From: Gadus chalcogrammus
Taxonomy: Eukaryota; Chordata; Actinopteri; Gadiformes; Gadidae
Direction of reading: 5' to 3'
Assembly (NCBI RefSeq): GCF_026213295.1
Contig: NC_079419.1
Span: forward strand, 25,700,111-25,764,110
DNA: 64,000 nucleotides
Part shown: positions 1 through 11,524 of the stretch, piece after piece
How positions within the stretch are numbered: position 1 is the stretch's first letter
Layout of the letters: each line of letters opens with the position of its first letter
Program-made: the position numbers and the translations under genes
The notes under the pieces: model-generated
What the model was told of the DNA's origin: nothing
The model's input: the letters and a program-made list of their open reading frames with translations, nothing else
Databases searched by the model: none

Positions 1-119
1 GAACAAAAATAAAATATTGGTACTATTGGCTTTATTCAATTCAATATATAGATATATATATATATATATGCAGTATATATTCCCAAAGCTAAAAGGTATG
101 TTGTGGATATGTCCTGCAG

Positions 120-3100
120 CAGTTTGAGGAGCAGTCCATTCTGGATCTAGAGGACAAAACGGACCACCGGCAGTGGACCCAGCAGCACCTGGACGCCGCA
201 GACCTGCGAGTCCCCTCCATCGCCCCCACCCCCCCACAGGGCGAACTGGAGGGCGACTGCATGGACGTCAACGTGCGGGGCCCAGGTGGGTGTCTCACCA
301 TGCTTGTTAAAAAATAATGATTTACATTCCTATTGTTGCCAAAAGGGTTGGAGTTGGTTCTGTTTTTTTGGTTTTGGATGTATGAGTGAATGAAGGATAA
401 TGTGTTCATCTGTGGTGAATCGATAGCGGCTCTTTAACATCCACCTGAAGACCGTTTTATAATATGATCGTATTTAGAAAGCTTAATTAATTGAAAATAC
501 TCATACACAACAATAAAAACTATTTAATTTATTTATTATTTTACATTTGAGTGTGTGTCTGTGTTTGCGCGTGTGCGCGTTAGTGTGTGCGTGCGGGGGA
601 GCACGGGTGCGTCAGAGAGTGTAGGAGTAGCTAATGCTGTGCCCTGGGGGGAGGTATCCTCTTCAAAGCAGCCTTCTGGAAGCCGGTCGCCTGAGGGCGG
701 AAGCACTGATTCCTGCCCACATTCCCCATTTCAACCATTAATGGCTGCTGCTGTACTCCATGCGACCATCAAATACCATAAACGAAACCTGAAGAAAACA
801 TAACTCAAGTGCCAAATCCTCTTTAGAAAATCCAACTGAAATCAAAAGTAACAGGAGTTTAAAAACTAGAGACTCTAACCCCACTCTCCTCTGCCTCTCC
901 CCCCCCCATGGTGGATCAATGTGCTTCAATCGACTGGAGCCGCCTGGGTTTGCTTTTCTTTTGAAGAGGAGAAAGCCTGTGCACGTGGAGCGACTGGGCG
1001 CCTCCTGCTGATAGATGATTATGCCTCGTTTTCCATCCGCATAGCTTTAGCGAACCTTTCCCCCCCCTGGCTCCACCGGCCCCCTGAAGCCCCTCTTTAA
1101 GGCACCGGGCATTGATGTGAATCCGTTATCTGGAGAGTTTGAGAGCTGCAGTGATTGGAGCCAGGCGCGGGCGTCAAATCCTCTGTTCGATCAGTTGTTT
1201 GCTTTGTTTTGATTTTCCCCTGTGCTTTGAAGTCTGTGCTGCTGTCGGTCTCGCTCGAGCCTGGTGATGCCTTCTCTGTTTCTTTGAGACCGGCCACGGA
1301 GATCCAGCTACGGCCTTACTGCCTGCAACCCAAAGCCTCCAGCATTCCCCTGACCTTTGCTCTCTGTCTCTCTCACACTTTTTTCCATCTCCATTTCTAT
1401 ATGGAGAATAAACATTTAAAACGCCGTTAAATAACAGCAGTTAAATAACAAAACATTGAATGAACAAAGTCCTCCCCCTCTTTCCCTCCCCCCAGACGGC
1501 TTCACACCCCTGATGATCGCGTCATGCAGCGGCGGCGGTCTGGAGACGGGTATCAGCGAGGAGGAGGAGGACGTCTCGGCGAGTGTCATCAACGACTTCA
1601 TCTTCCAGGGCGCCAACCTCCACAATCAGACAGACCGCACGGGGGAGACAGCGCTGCACCTGGCCGCGCGCTACGCCCGCTCCGACGCCGCCAAGCGCCT
1701 GCTGGAGGCCAGCGCCGACGCCAACGTCCAGGACAACATGGGCCGCACAGCGCTGCACGCGGCTGTGGCTGCCGACGCCCAGGGAGTGTTCCAGGTGGGC
1801 CGCCCGTCTCTCTCTCCATTGGCTGATACATTTCACGCATTTGCAGGGGGGTTTGGAGGGTCGTCCGCGGCCCTCCTCGCTCCGAGGCCACACAGTGCCA
1901 GTTACACCAGTTCCTAACGTGTTCGGATGTGTTCTATGAATCTAGACATCAGAATATATGCTACTGTGGGACTCTTACTGAAATAATAGCGTCTTTCAGA
2001 AAAGCCGAAACCAAGGACGGCTTGGTTACGGCTTCTCCTTCTGAGAACTTTTTTTTTTTTCATAGGGTTGGACCTGGAGCTGAAACCAGGGGTTCACTAA
2101 GTATTCTCAAACGTTAAGGCGCTCGTCTTCAGATCCTTTGGTTGGCGGTTTGACCCGGGGATCATGGTTGTCATTACCCGTTCTAGTATTGATGATTGTC
2201 TGTTGATTCTATAGATCCTCATCCGGAACCGTGCCACAGACCTGGACTCCCGCATGCACGACGGCACCACCCCTCTGATCCTGGCCGCGCGACTGGCGGT
2301 AGAGGGCATGGTGGAGGAGCTGATCAACTGTCACGCCGACGTAAACGCCATCGACGACTTCGGTAACTCCCTCCTCCCTCCTCGCGCTGACATCGGCTTA
2401 AATGGGTTTTTGACACACTGTTCATCTCTAACGTTGGTCTTTGATTTGGCGCTCAGGTAAATCCGCTCTGCACTGGGCAGCGGCTGTGAACAACGTGGAG
2501 GCGGCCATTGTTCTGTTGAAAAACGGAGGGAACAAGGACATGCAGAATAACAAGGTAACAACCAGGGCAACAGAGACACAATCTTTATATGACTCAATGG
2601 TCCATCATGTGGCCCTGTGTAGAGAACATATGGCTTAAGCGGACAGAGATTTGTAGGCCAAAGGGTAATGACATGAAGTAAAGATATTATATATAGAACC
2701 AGAATACCAATCTTTAGGCAAGTAGAATATGGAATTAAAGAGAATACTTACAATGGGTGTCTTAAATCCAGCGATCTGATTGGTTCCTAACTGTTGTATA
2801 ATGAGCGTATACATAACTGCTATGACGCCCAATCATTTTGTGAAAGTTTGCATATCACTCCGCGCCTGGAAGTAGAAACAGTTACAAAGTAAAAAATATG
2901 TTGAATGATGGAGAGGGTGTAAATTTTGTTACTTCGGGAGTGAGCAAGGCGATGGAGAGACTAACGAAAGCTTAGGCACACGGCGAGTGAACTGCTCCAT
3001 AGGATAAATTGCCCGCTAAAGTGTGTTGCATAGCGACCGTCGTGCATTTTGAAGGCAGCCAGGAGGGACTACTTTTTCTTGTTGTTTCTTTTAAATGTAG

Positions 3101-4833
3101 TGTGTCTATGACTTTCGTTTTGCCATAATAGTAACCGTTGTATAAAAGCAATAGATCACGACAGGCTGTGGTATGTGCTCATTATACCACTGTTAAGAGG
3201 CGTTGTTTGGCCCGACACGCAGCGGAGGGCAAAGCAGGGAAATACCAACAAAAAAAACTTTTAATGATTGAAATAAATAATAGTATAAAATAATTTTATA
3301 AACTTAAGCAGGGATTGTAACTACTATAACTAAGTTAACTAAGTTATGAGAGCATTAAAACCATATGCAGATAGAGGAATATCCACTTAAATGTCTCAGG
3401 GTGGAGCTCTGAACATCTGTCTGTCTGTCTGTCCTCAGGAGGAGACACCCTTGTTCCTGGCTGCCAGGGAAGGAAGCTACGAGTCGGCCAAGATCCTGCT
3501 GGAGCACTTTGCCAACCGGGACATCACAGACCACATGGATCGGCTGCCCCGGGATATCGCCGGGGAGAGGATGCACCACGACATTGTGCGCCTGCTGGAC
3601 GAGTACAACTTGGTGCGCAGCCCGCCGATGCACGGTGGCTCCATTGGGCCCTCTCTTCCCCCCCAGCTCTGCTCTCCCAACAACTACCTGGGGGGAATGA
3701 AGGGCCCTCAGGGGGCCCACGGCCCGGGAAAGAAGGCCCGCAAGCCCAGTGCCAAGGGCATCGGCTGCAAGGACGGCATGGACATGAAGAACAAGAAGAA
3801 GTGCAGCCCGGACGGGAAGCCGCCGGCAGGCCTGCTGGAAAGCTCGGCCGTGCTGTCGCCCGTCGACTCGTTGGAGTCCCCGCACGGCTACGTCTCGGAC
3901 GTGGCCTCGCCGCCCATGATGACCTCACCTTTCCAGCAGTCCCCCTCTGTGTCTCTGGGCCACATGCAGGGCCTGGCCGACGCCCACATGGGCGTCGGCC
4001 ACATGGGCCTTGCCAACAAGCAGGAGCTGGTGCGCATGCAGTTCGACCCCACCATCCCCCCGCGCCTCACCCACCTGCCTGTGTCCGGCGTGGGGGGCCA
4101 GCCCCCCATGAACGGCCAGTGTGAGTGGCTCTCCAGGATGCAGAGCAGCCTGAGTCAGGGGGGCCACTTCAACCACCTGAGGGGCTCTCCTGGGGGACAG
4201 GGGGCCTTGCACCAAGGGGGGCAGCACGCCATGATGAGCGCCCTTCACAACGGCCACCCTGTGTCCCACATTTTGGCCTTCCAGGGGATGCAGGGCGGCC
4301 GGCTGGGTCCCCAGCCCCACCTCATGCAGCAGCAGGCGCAGCAGATGCAGCAGCTGCAGAACCTGCAGCAGTTGCATCAGCAGCAGCAGCAGCCTCTACA
4401 GCAGCCGCAGCAGCAGCAGAGCATTCAGCTGACGCATCAGAACTCGAACGGCAGCGGCGGCGGTCAGACGTTCATCGGCGGGGACCTGGGCTCCCCGGAG
4501 CTGCAGCAGGGCACCGGCGGCTCCAATATGCCGATCCACACCATCCTGCCCCAGGACGCCTCCCTCATGCCCACCTCCCTCAGCCAGTCCATGCCTAGTG
4601 CCCAGTTTCTGACCCCTCCTTCACAACATAGTTATACTGGGCCCATGGACAACACCCCCAACCACCAGCTGCAGGTCCCCGACCACCCCTTTCTGACCCC
4701 CTCGCCGGGCTCCCCAGACCAGTGGTCAAGCTCCTCTCCACATTCCAACATGTCTGATTGGTCTGAAGGAATATCCAGCCCGCCCACTAGCATGCAGTCC
4801 CATATAGGGCTTATACCCGAACAGTTCAAATAA
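120..4833 (+). CDS. notch1: Notch1 receptor, last five coding exons (partial, 5' part outside window)
   Basis: Encodes the intracellular part of the Notch1 receptor. This part is released by gamma-secretase, binds RBPJ/CSL and Mastermind in the nucleus and activates Hes/Hey genes. Exons read from splice sites and unbroken phase: 120 (or 123)-285, 1496-1794, 2215-2362, 2457-2554 and 3439-4833. Phases join as 1, 0, 1 and 0. Exon one gives [16 protein letters not shown] and [11 protein letters not shown]; the next exons give the ankyrin repeats ([80 protein letters not shown]). The 148- and 98-nt exon lengths match my recollection of vertebrate NOTCH1. The C-terminus IPEQFK and the TAD/PEST order identify Notch1 rather than Notch2 or Notch3. 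The EGF repeats, LNR, membrane segment and RAM start lie upstream. Teleosts carry notch1a and notch1b; I cannot tell which this is. Confidence 0.95.
286..1495 (+). other. notch1 intron, no gene seen
   Basis: Intron with donor gtgggt at 286 and a pyrimidine-rich acceptor ending at 1495. It holds an imperfect GT/GC-rich simple repeat at about 549-610. Short open frames on either strand have no recognisable domain and look like chance. Confidence 0.7.
2555..3438 (+). other. notch1 last intron, no gene seen
   Basis: Intron between the KDMQNNK exon and the final exon. It is AT-rich and has a CTGT run just before the acceptor (3418-3435). Nothing coding was recognised. The smaller introns 1795-2214 and 2363-2456 also show nothing beyond a T run near 2049. 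Confidence 0.6.
3439..4833 (+). CDS. notch1: notch1 terminal exon: last ankyrin repeat, TAD and PEST
   Basis: The final exon is open for 464 codons to TAA. It begins [12 protein letters not shown] directly after a ctgtcctcag acceptor. In order it holds the last ankyrin repeat with [20 protein letters not shown], a basic stretch (KNKKK near 3790) in the usual nuclear-signal place, and the conserved block [21 protein letters not shown] glutamine-rich activation segment follows (4327-4419). The PEST tail has [29 protein letters not shown] and SPPTSMQS. The region between the ankyrin repeats and the Q-rich segment is shorter than in mammals and rich in Met, Gly and His, with repeats such as [17 protein letters not shown]. 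The Fbw7-type degron carries Gly where mammalian NOTCH1 has Glu (see findings). Confidence 0.95.
   Translation, partial: EETPLFLAAREGSYESAKILLEHFANRDITDHMDRLPRDIAGERMHHDIVRLLDEYNLVRSPPMHGGSIGPSLPPQLCSPNNYLGGMKGPQGAHGPGKKARKPSAKGIGCKDGMDMKNKKKCSPDGKPPAGLLESSAVLSPVDSLESPHGYVSDVASPPMMTSPFQQSPSVSLGHMQGLADAHMGVGHMGLANKQELVRMQFDPTIPPRLTHLPVSGVGGQPPMNGQCEWLSRMQSSLSQGGHFNHLRGSPGGQGALHQGGQHAMMSALHNGHPVSHILAFQGMQGGRLGPQPHLMQQQAQQMQQLQNLQQLHQQQQQPLQQPQQQQSIQLTHQNSNGSGGGQTFIGGDLGSPELQQGTGGSNMPIHTILPQDASLMPTSLSQSMPSAQFLTPPSQHSYTGPMDNTPNHQLQVPDHPFLTPSPGSPDQWSSSSPHSNMSDWSEGISSPPTSMQSHIGLIPEQFK
4327..4419 (+). repeat. CAG-rich glutamine tract in notch1 TAD
   Basis: CAG/CTG-rich coding stretch giving short Gln runs broken by Leu, Met, His and Pro. 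The longest pure run is five Gln. Interrupted tracts like this are common in the Notch1 activation domain and may vary in length. Confidence 0.8.
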
Positions 4834-5324
4834 CAAGCTTGTGTTTATCTACGACGCCCATGAGAACTGCTGAATATTTGTGTTTTTTACGAGAATGGCA
4901 CTCTTAAATTTGGCGGCAGACGACAGAAAGGTAACCTTTATCTTTGTTCATGTTTTTTAACAGCAAGGTTCCCCGTGCTTCCTTCGTCTCCTTATTTATT
5001 AATGCCTTATTTATACCTTCATCACCTGCTTAGCAGGAGCTCTCTGTATGTTATTTTGCATCGTTCTTTTCTGCCCTGAGTAGACAGTTAACACACTGGG
5101 TATTTATTTGTTTAAGGACTTAGCCCTTTTTATGAGCTCTCAATCTTAGTTTATATTTCCATATTTTTTTTTGTGTAATCTTTGTCTGTAATCATTATAG
5201 TGATTTTCTTTTTAAAGAGCATTTTTACAGAGAAGATTTTAAGTCCCAGTGATACTTCAACTTAAGGGTAATATTGTAGTGTTTTTTTTATTATTATTAC
5301 GAATAATTTCTGAATGATGTTCAT

Positions 5325-5330
5325 AATAAA
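5325..5330 (+). terminator. proximal poly(A) signal
   Basis: Canonical AATAAA about 490 bases after the notch1 stop codon. Confidence 0.5.
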
Positions 5331-6155
5331 ATATGTTGTATACTTCACACATGTCTTGTATCATATCTTAGCTATTTTTTCCTTTTCATTTCTTCCTCAG
5401 CCCATTTATAAGGAAAAAAACAGAATTTGGGTAAAGATGTTTTATACATTTTCACATTTAATAAATGTTTATCCTTCAAATTGATTATTCCCACGCATGC
5501 AACATTGCGGAATGGGGATGTGACAAGTTGAATATTACGCTGCCATCTTGGAGACTGGCATTTGAAGACAGACTTAGTCTTTTTGTAAGTCCTGTGGTCT
5601 TTGTTCAAAACGTTATTGTTGGTGAAATGTTATCTTATTGTTGAGAGGGAAAATTCACTTTCACATTTTCTCCACTAAGTTCAGGCCTATGGCAGAACTT
5701 ACAAAAGGAACAACATCCTTTTGTAAATAGGTTAAGCATTAACATTGTAAACAGGATTTTGTTTCAGAAATCTATGTGTTAGGCATGCCCTTCTGATGGA
5801 GACAGCAGTAAACAGCCGTACTTCTACATAGTGTATATTTTGATTCTCTAACTACTGCAGAGCTAGACATATGAAAAGTATACATGAATTATATCATTTA
5901 AAACATGCCTTTTCCAGACATATATTCTGAAATGAATGGTAAAATGAATACATTTTATATTTTATTTTCTGTAATGAAGCAATTTGGTCTACATTAAATA
6001 CATTAAGTGTTATTTTTTTCTCAAGTTTGTAAAATGTTAATTAAGTTACCTGTAGCTTATAGTGACTATACTTTTGTTTTCCTCCTGTTGATTTGCAAGA
6101 AATATTTTTCTTCTCATGTTCATCTGTATTGTAAATTGAGGATTTTTCTTGTTAT

Positions 6156-6161
6156 AATAAA
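6156..6161 (+). terminator. distal poly(A) signal
   Basis: Canonical AATAAA about 1.3 kb after the notch1 stop, followed within 30 bases by a GT-containing segment. Confidence 0.5.
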
Positions 6162-6584
6162 GGGCACCTCAGGTGTCTGATATAAACTTCTGTATGAATT
6201 TGTATAAACCCTTTTTAAAATACATTTAGTATCAATTGATTATCAAGAGCCTTTTGGTTGTATAACATGGAATCATTTGTTTTCAACCATCAAACTATGA
6301 GTTGATCACCAATTAAGAAATTACTTCATATTTTTCTTTTGATTGAGACCAACTATTTTTCTATACTGTTTTGTATAAAACGAATCAATCTGTGGTAAGT
6401 GGATCAAAACTCCAGTCTTAAGCTAGGTCCTTGACATGTGTCCATAACTATAATTTAGGGTAACAAATTGGCCTCGACTGCTGGTAAAATGTATTTCATG
6501 CACAATAAAAACATTTCCAAAATAATTAAATGATTAGGTGAGTGCTGCATGCTGCGCTCAACTATGGTTCTTCTTAAGTTTTAT

Positions 6585-6692
<108 letters not shown>

Positions 6693-6799
6693 ATTCTCTA
6701 CAAACTTTGGGACCCATCTCCTTCCAAAATGTTCCTATTACAATTATAAAATGTTCAGATTAGCTTGAAATCACGCGCTTCCATTACATTTTTTAATAT

Positions 6800-7300
6800 T
6801 TTAAACTAAGATATTCTACTTTTATATAAGTTTTACAATGGAAGTCAATGGGAAGACATTGAAGCCGTCAACCCCTTCTCCGACACTTCAACTACTTAAG
6901 ACTTCATAACTTCAAAAATGTAACTAATCAACTATATCGAAACAGATTTTCGATATCATTCATATATTTTTCCGAACCACCGTTTTTTTTTTTTAAAGTT
7001 GTTAAATAAAATAACATCATTACGCGGTTACATAAAATAACATAATTAGCAAAAACAATGGTTTTATAGCCATGGTTTAAACGGCATGCAAGCTGCTGGT
7101 TTCAGCGTCCATAGCAACCATCATAGCAACCATGTATTTCTGTCGAGACCTGAAATATTCTTCATCATAACTATCAAACCAAACATCGTTCACCTTCACC
7201 GAGCGAAGATTATGGAAGTAAAATGCAAATTTCTCGCAAAAATGTTTACATTAATACTTTTAATGGCGTAACTATACTATAATATCATATTTTCCACCCT
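6800..7300. repeat. element debris related to the MITE at 13052-13685
   Basis: The stretch from about 7150 to 7285 is a reverse-complement match to about 13385-13520, inside the Harbinger-type MITE of gypsy-1. Shared features are the block ATAACTATCAAACCAAAC, the GAGCGAA block and the ATGGCGTAACTAT block. The ends were not found. Confidence 0.5.
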
Positions 7301-7787
7301 GAATAAAACATATGTCCGCCATTTTCACAGAAAAATATCCCTAACCTCCCGCAACCTGAACCCTCGTTTGCTTGTTTTGGATAAGTTCCAATGGGTCGTA
7401 ACGACCTACGTGGTCGTATTTTCTGAGAGGACAGACAGGCTGATGCTGGACATTGATTGGTTTGTAGATGGGCATGAGTCTGACGTCACTGTTCGGCGGC
7501 ATAGCCTTCATGAATGAATGAAGAAACATGTGAACATATTAATTTCCTGCAGCGCTGTACAGTTCAGGCAGCCGCCCAGACAACTCACACTTCCCGCTTT
7601 GACTACAGCTATAGGCCTAGATAAAAAAATCAATGAAGCAACCCCCGCTCCTACAGTTCCCCCGTCAGCAGCTAATTCCTCCTCTAACGTGTATTAACAT
7701 TACAATCAAACGTAGGCTACTCCGAGAGGTAGGCCTATAGGCCATACCTTACATTTACATTTAGGGCAGTTACGCTAAATAGCAGAC

Positions 7788-8010
7788 CTTAATGACAATA
7801 ATGTGTTATCGATATTTAACGTAGCCTATTTAGGACAGGGTTCAATTAAATATAAATTATCCAAGAGGTAGCCAGAATAAATAACAAAAAATATGTTGCG
7901 AACGAACCATTGCAATATCATATGTTCAATAAGACGTAATCAGGGACAAAACACGTTGAATGAAATGCTCCCCAAAAGAGAAATATGCCTTAATGACAAT
8001 AATGTGTTAT
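7788..8010 (+). repeat. about 200-bp repeat unit left of gypsy-1
   Basis: The segment TTAATGACAATAATGTGTTA occurs at about 7790 and again at about 7990, spaced by 200 bases. A related unit lies at 36938-37165 on the far side of the large nested locus. This suggests a short tandem array that was the target of the gypsy-1 insertion. Confidence 0.6.
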
Positions 8011-8346
8011 TGTTATGGTTATAAATATGTGTTGTAAAATGTTTAAAATGCTTAATGCAGTAAATAACTAAGAAAATGCTTTAAAATGCAAAAACAGACT
8101 TTTCTCACTATTTTTATCTGTTACCCATTGCTCTGCCCTTTTCAGTTATAATGTGATGCTGGTAAAATATGTTTTTGTTTATTTCCATGTTTATCTAAAA
8201 AATGCATTATTGTTTATTGGCTACAACATTATTCTGAAGAGCTAAATTAGGAAAGTTGTTGCCGTGTTTCTTTATTCCACCTCATTTTGAGTTCAATCTC
8301 TCGATGGTCTGTGTTCGATTGCTTTTGTTTTGCCTCGTTCAGCCTG

Positions 8347-9015
8347 GTCGCCATTGCACATGGGACCTATGAGACCGAAAAAAATGAATGGGAGTCAATG
8401 GAGAGAAAGTAATTATTTTCTGCTCCCAGTCTTTATATGCCCCGGATTACACATATGTTGTTTGTGGATTGAAATGAATTTTTCATGCAAAGAAAACTAT
8501 AATTTAGGGGGGAGGAGTTTGATACGGTTAGTTTTTGTGTGGGGCACTTTGTGGACTACAACTCCCGCTGCTCTCGACGTGTATGATATACGTCGCCACC
8601 ACTCGCCGATCATCTCCCCACTGGCATAGCTAAAACTCTCCACATGTCCAGATTTGTAGTGGTTTTCACCTCGATGAAGGCTTTTGTGCTCTCCTTGAAA
8701 GAAGGTGGTAAAGTGCACCAAAGACACAGCCATGTTCCGACTGCGGGATTTGTTTGCGAGTGGTGGTGACGTATATCATACGCGTCGAGAGCAGCGGGAG
8801 TTGTAGTCCACAAAGCGCCCCACACAAAAACTAACCGTATCAAACTCCTCCCCCCTAAATTATAGTTTTCTTTGCATGAAAAATTCATTTCAATCCACAA
8901 ACAACATATGTGTAATCCGGGGCATTTAATGACTGGGATCAGAAAATAATTACTTTCTCTCCATTGACTCCCATTCATTTTTTTCGGTCTCATAGGTCCA
9001 TTGAGCAATGGCGAC
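8347..9015. mobile_element. palindromic MITE, copy A
   Basis: Two arms of about 260 bases are near-perfect inverted copies (8347-8605 against 8757-9015). The ends are GTCGCCATTG and CAATGGCGAC. The arms surround a loop of about 150 bases. The loop, read on the minus strand, encodes a peptide ([14 protein letters not shown] and GENHYKSGHVESF) that also occurs in copies B and C at 44.5 and 55.6 kb. The element interrupts the gypsy-1 5' LTR. The family was not recognised. Confidence 0.75.
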
Positions 9016-9864
9016 TTGCTGCGTTCGAGTATTCTCTGCGAACCGACTCGGATCTCGGATCTGACCCCACGCCCACACTTCAAGCGTTTTATTATTTCGC
9101 TCGGTCGTTGGAGGAAAACATGGATGCCACCTGGAAAGCTTTTGTCGCGGTAGCATTGGCAGAGGACCAGGCGCTCCAAAATAAGTAGGCTATAGGGCCT
9201 ATAAATAAACTTGACTTGACTTGACTATGGCCTATAGTATAGGCGAGAGCGGGCGGAGGGTCGCCGGCAGAAACATATTCCCTTTCTCCGTCAAGATGCG
9301 CAAGGGGGAGTCGAAACAACGAACAATCGAACAAAAATGTATAATAGAACCATCGCAATGACTCTTGTTATATCAAGGTAAAAACTATGCAACTAAAGTT
9401 GCATAGTTCCCCTTTCACTCGCGTCTGGTCTCTTTTCTGGTCCAACTTCTTTTTATTATTCTTTTGTTCCACCGACAGTCGCCTCTTGGGTCCCTTATCA
9501 GTCGATTGATCCATGATGATTGCAACAATTGCCTCGCAACTGGCTGTTTATATCTAGCCGGTGCTATGTTTGGGGGGGTGTCTGTGCCGTAAAGCATTTT
9601 CGAAACTACAATCTGACTACATTTTCGAGGCGCGATTGGATACTTCCGCTGTGTCACATCCGGATTGTGTCGGTCCGAACAGAGCAAGTTGCATGTTCGC
9701 TTTTTCCCTTGGAGAAGCGACAAGGGGCAATGACACACCCACCAAACGACCCAGAAATGGTTGCAGAACCATCAGAATAACTCTTCTGCATAATTAATGT
9801 ATTAATAATTAATTAATGTAATCATAATTAATTTTGGCTAAAAAAGTTGCATAGTGGGCCTTTA
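9016..9864. mobile_element. debris ending in a TTAA-type MITE terminus
   Basis: The right end GTTGCATAGTGGGCCTTTAA abuts LTR sequence (TAGCTAGGG). The matching LTR copy at about 36640 reads GTTAATAGCTATGG without the insert, so TTAA was probably the target, as in piggyBac-type elements. A short inverted GCATAGTT/AACTATGC block lies near 9385-9408. The left part encodes a short frame ending MDATWKAFVAVALAEDQ, which I could not place. Confidence 0.4.
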
Positions 9865-10158
9865 ATAGCTAGGGAAAATGTCTCATGGTGTAAAGCTTTA
9901 AAATGTAGTACTTAGTACTCAAACAATGCACACTTTAATATGCTGTTTATTTACATGTTATTTTGAAAGTTGTTTAATTTTGCATATTGTGAAAATACCA
10001 TTTTATGAATACTGTACAGGACAGGTATATCTAATATTTGAAATTGCATAAAAAAAGCACTCTTTGAATATTGTGAACATCATTACAACTTTGGACTTTG
10101 ACTACAACACTGCGTCCTTGTTGTTCTTTCTATACCCCCCTTACAGGGGCGTAACATT

Positions 10159-10176
10159 TGGAGGCCCCGCTGGGAT
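10159..10176 (+). promoter_or_regulatory. putative gypsy-1 primer-binding site
   Basis: TGGAGGCCCCGCTGGGAT begins two bases after the LTR end. It starts TGG as expected for complementarity to a tRNA CCA end and resembles Gln- or Pro-type sites. The priming tRNA is not certain. Confidence 0.5.
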
Positions 10177-10420
10177 TGTGCGTTGGTCAGCGTCTACGTC
10201 AGATGTCCCCCAACCGTCATGCAACTCTTCTAAACAACCAAGACTTCGAGAGCAGGTGGTATATTGGCTACAGTGAGATCCCGACTGTCCGAGGGCTGAA
10301 TGCAAATGATCTGAGCTATTACTTCATACCAGGAGAGCTGCAACTACTACCCAAAGATTAAAAGGTATCACTTCAGAACGCTAATAACCAGGCTCTAAAA
10401 AAGATAAATAAAAGAAGAAA

Positions 10421-11445
10421 ATGGATTCATCAGAATTGGAGAAAATACAGCTAGAAGTAATAAAGGAATTGCGTGTGCTGTCTAGAGATCATCTAGTGGA
10501 TTTGTGTGTTAGTCTAACCATCGCCGGAGCTGAGTTTGAGCATGTGACTGGCAAGGGTCGAGCAGCCCTCATCACGTTGATTTCAAACTACATACAGAGT
10601 GAAGAGCTAGGAAACCTTGAAGATGAAGGGATGTCTCGATTACTCCATCTCCAATACAACATTTCTGAGCTCCAGACAGCTGCTGAAAATGGCACGTTAA
10701 AACAAGTAAGCGACACACAGGAAAAACTGATTGACGAGAAGGGAAAGAATATTAAGGGAAATTGAGATCTTGCAGCTTCAGTTGGCAAACACACAGAAAC
10801 CAAATGACAAACAAGAAATGAGAGAAATTAAAAACATGGCTCCCACTAGGAAGTTAACACAGATCACAGCCCACCCCCATGCACTTTCTCCCATGGCATA
10901 AGGATAAGGCCAGATCGGTGAGCCTGGTCAGAAAGATCGAATATAATTTTCAAGCTTAGCTCGCCAAATCGAAAATGGCCTAAACAAGGGGTTTCCAGAG
11001 AGTTACCAGGCGAAAAGTGCAACAGACCTCTATAAGCAACTGTCCTCAGAGGTGCAGGGCATCAAAGAAACTCTGCAGAACTTCCTGATTCGTAGTTTCG
11101 ACCTGAGACAAAATATTTTGTTAGCTTTGCAGGAGTCTGAGTCAGCTCTCCAATATGACCCAGGGTTAGTGCAGAAAATGTTTCTTCACACTGTGTTAAC
11201 TGGCCTACAAAATGACAACGTCAAGCGTGGTCTTAAGCCATACCGTGAGCAAACTGACATCTCTGAACTGCTACTTGAGCGAATTAACACAGAGGAGGGA
11301 CCGCCCAGTACCAGCAAAGGTTTGCCCCTCAGCGCAGCTTTCCTGGGCGTATGAGAAGATGTTTTAGCTGTCAACAGAGTGGAACTGAGGAGTATTGCAC
11401 ACACTGTTATAGGTTATAGGTGTGGCAGCAGCGAGCATTTCCTTG
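10421..11445 (+). pseudogene. gypsy-1 gag region with CCHC finger
   Basis: Starts MDSSELEKIQLEVIKELR and continues as a helical gag-like protein in at least three frame pieces (10421-10765, about 10766-10900, 11052-11354). A CCHC zinc-knuckle (RCGSSEHFLAGC) lies near 11417-11455. The middle piece has LALQESESALQYDPGLVQKM, typical of retroelement capsid-like segments. Frameshifts after 10765 and around 10900-11050 and a stop at 11354 show it is dead. Confidence 0.65.
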
Positions 11446-11524
11446 CTGGTTGTCGAATGAGGGGACCAAGACAGTTTAGAGGTGAGGCTTTAAACGGGGA
11501 AAGGTCGCTCGCACGGGACAGGTA

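Larger units (their letters stand above)
4834..6180 (+). other. notch1: probable notch1 3' UTR with two poly(A) signals
   Basis: AT-rich DNA directly after the notch1 stop. AATAAA occurs at 5325-5330 and again at 6156-6161, the latter followed by a GT-containing stretch, which fits a distal cleavage site. A TGTAAATA motif at 5722-5729 matches the Pumilio-binding consensus. No coding frame of note. UTR length is inferred; RNA data are not available here. Confidence 0.6.
8011..10156 (+). repeat. gypsy-1 5' LTR, disrupted
   Basis: 8011-8346 matches 21610-21905 plus the restart at 25932 (tgtgttcgattgcttttg). The end from about 10065 (ACAACTTTGGACTTTGAC) matches 26010 and 36862. Terminal bases are TGTTA and TAACA. 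The middle is replaced or interrupted by the palindromic element at 8347-9015 and by debris up to about 9861. Confidence 0.7.

Noticed and set aside
1522..1893. Long antisense frames over notch1 exons
   Set aside because: GC-rich shadows of the real Notch frame with no domain.
3524..4377. Antisense and alternate frames over the last notch1 exon
   Set aside because: Low-complexity shadows; the + frame matches Notch1 fully.
8610..9179. 189-codon minus-strand frame as a host gene
   Set aside because: Most of it is the arm of a palindromic element and the same peptide reads from the opposite arm.
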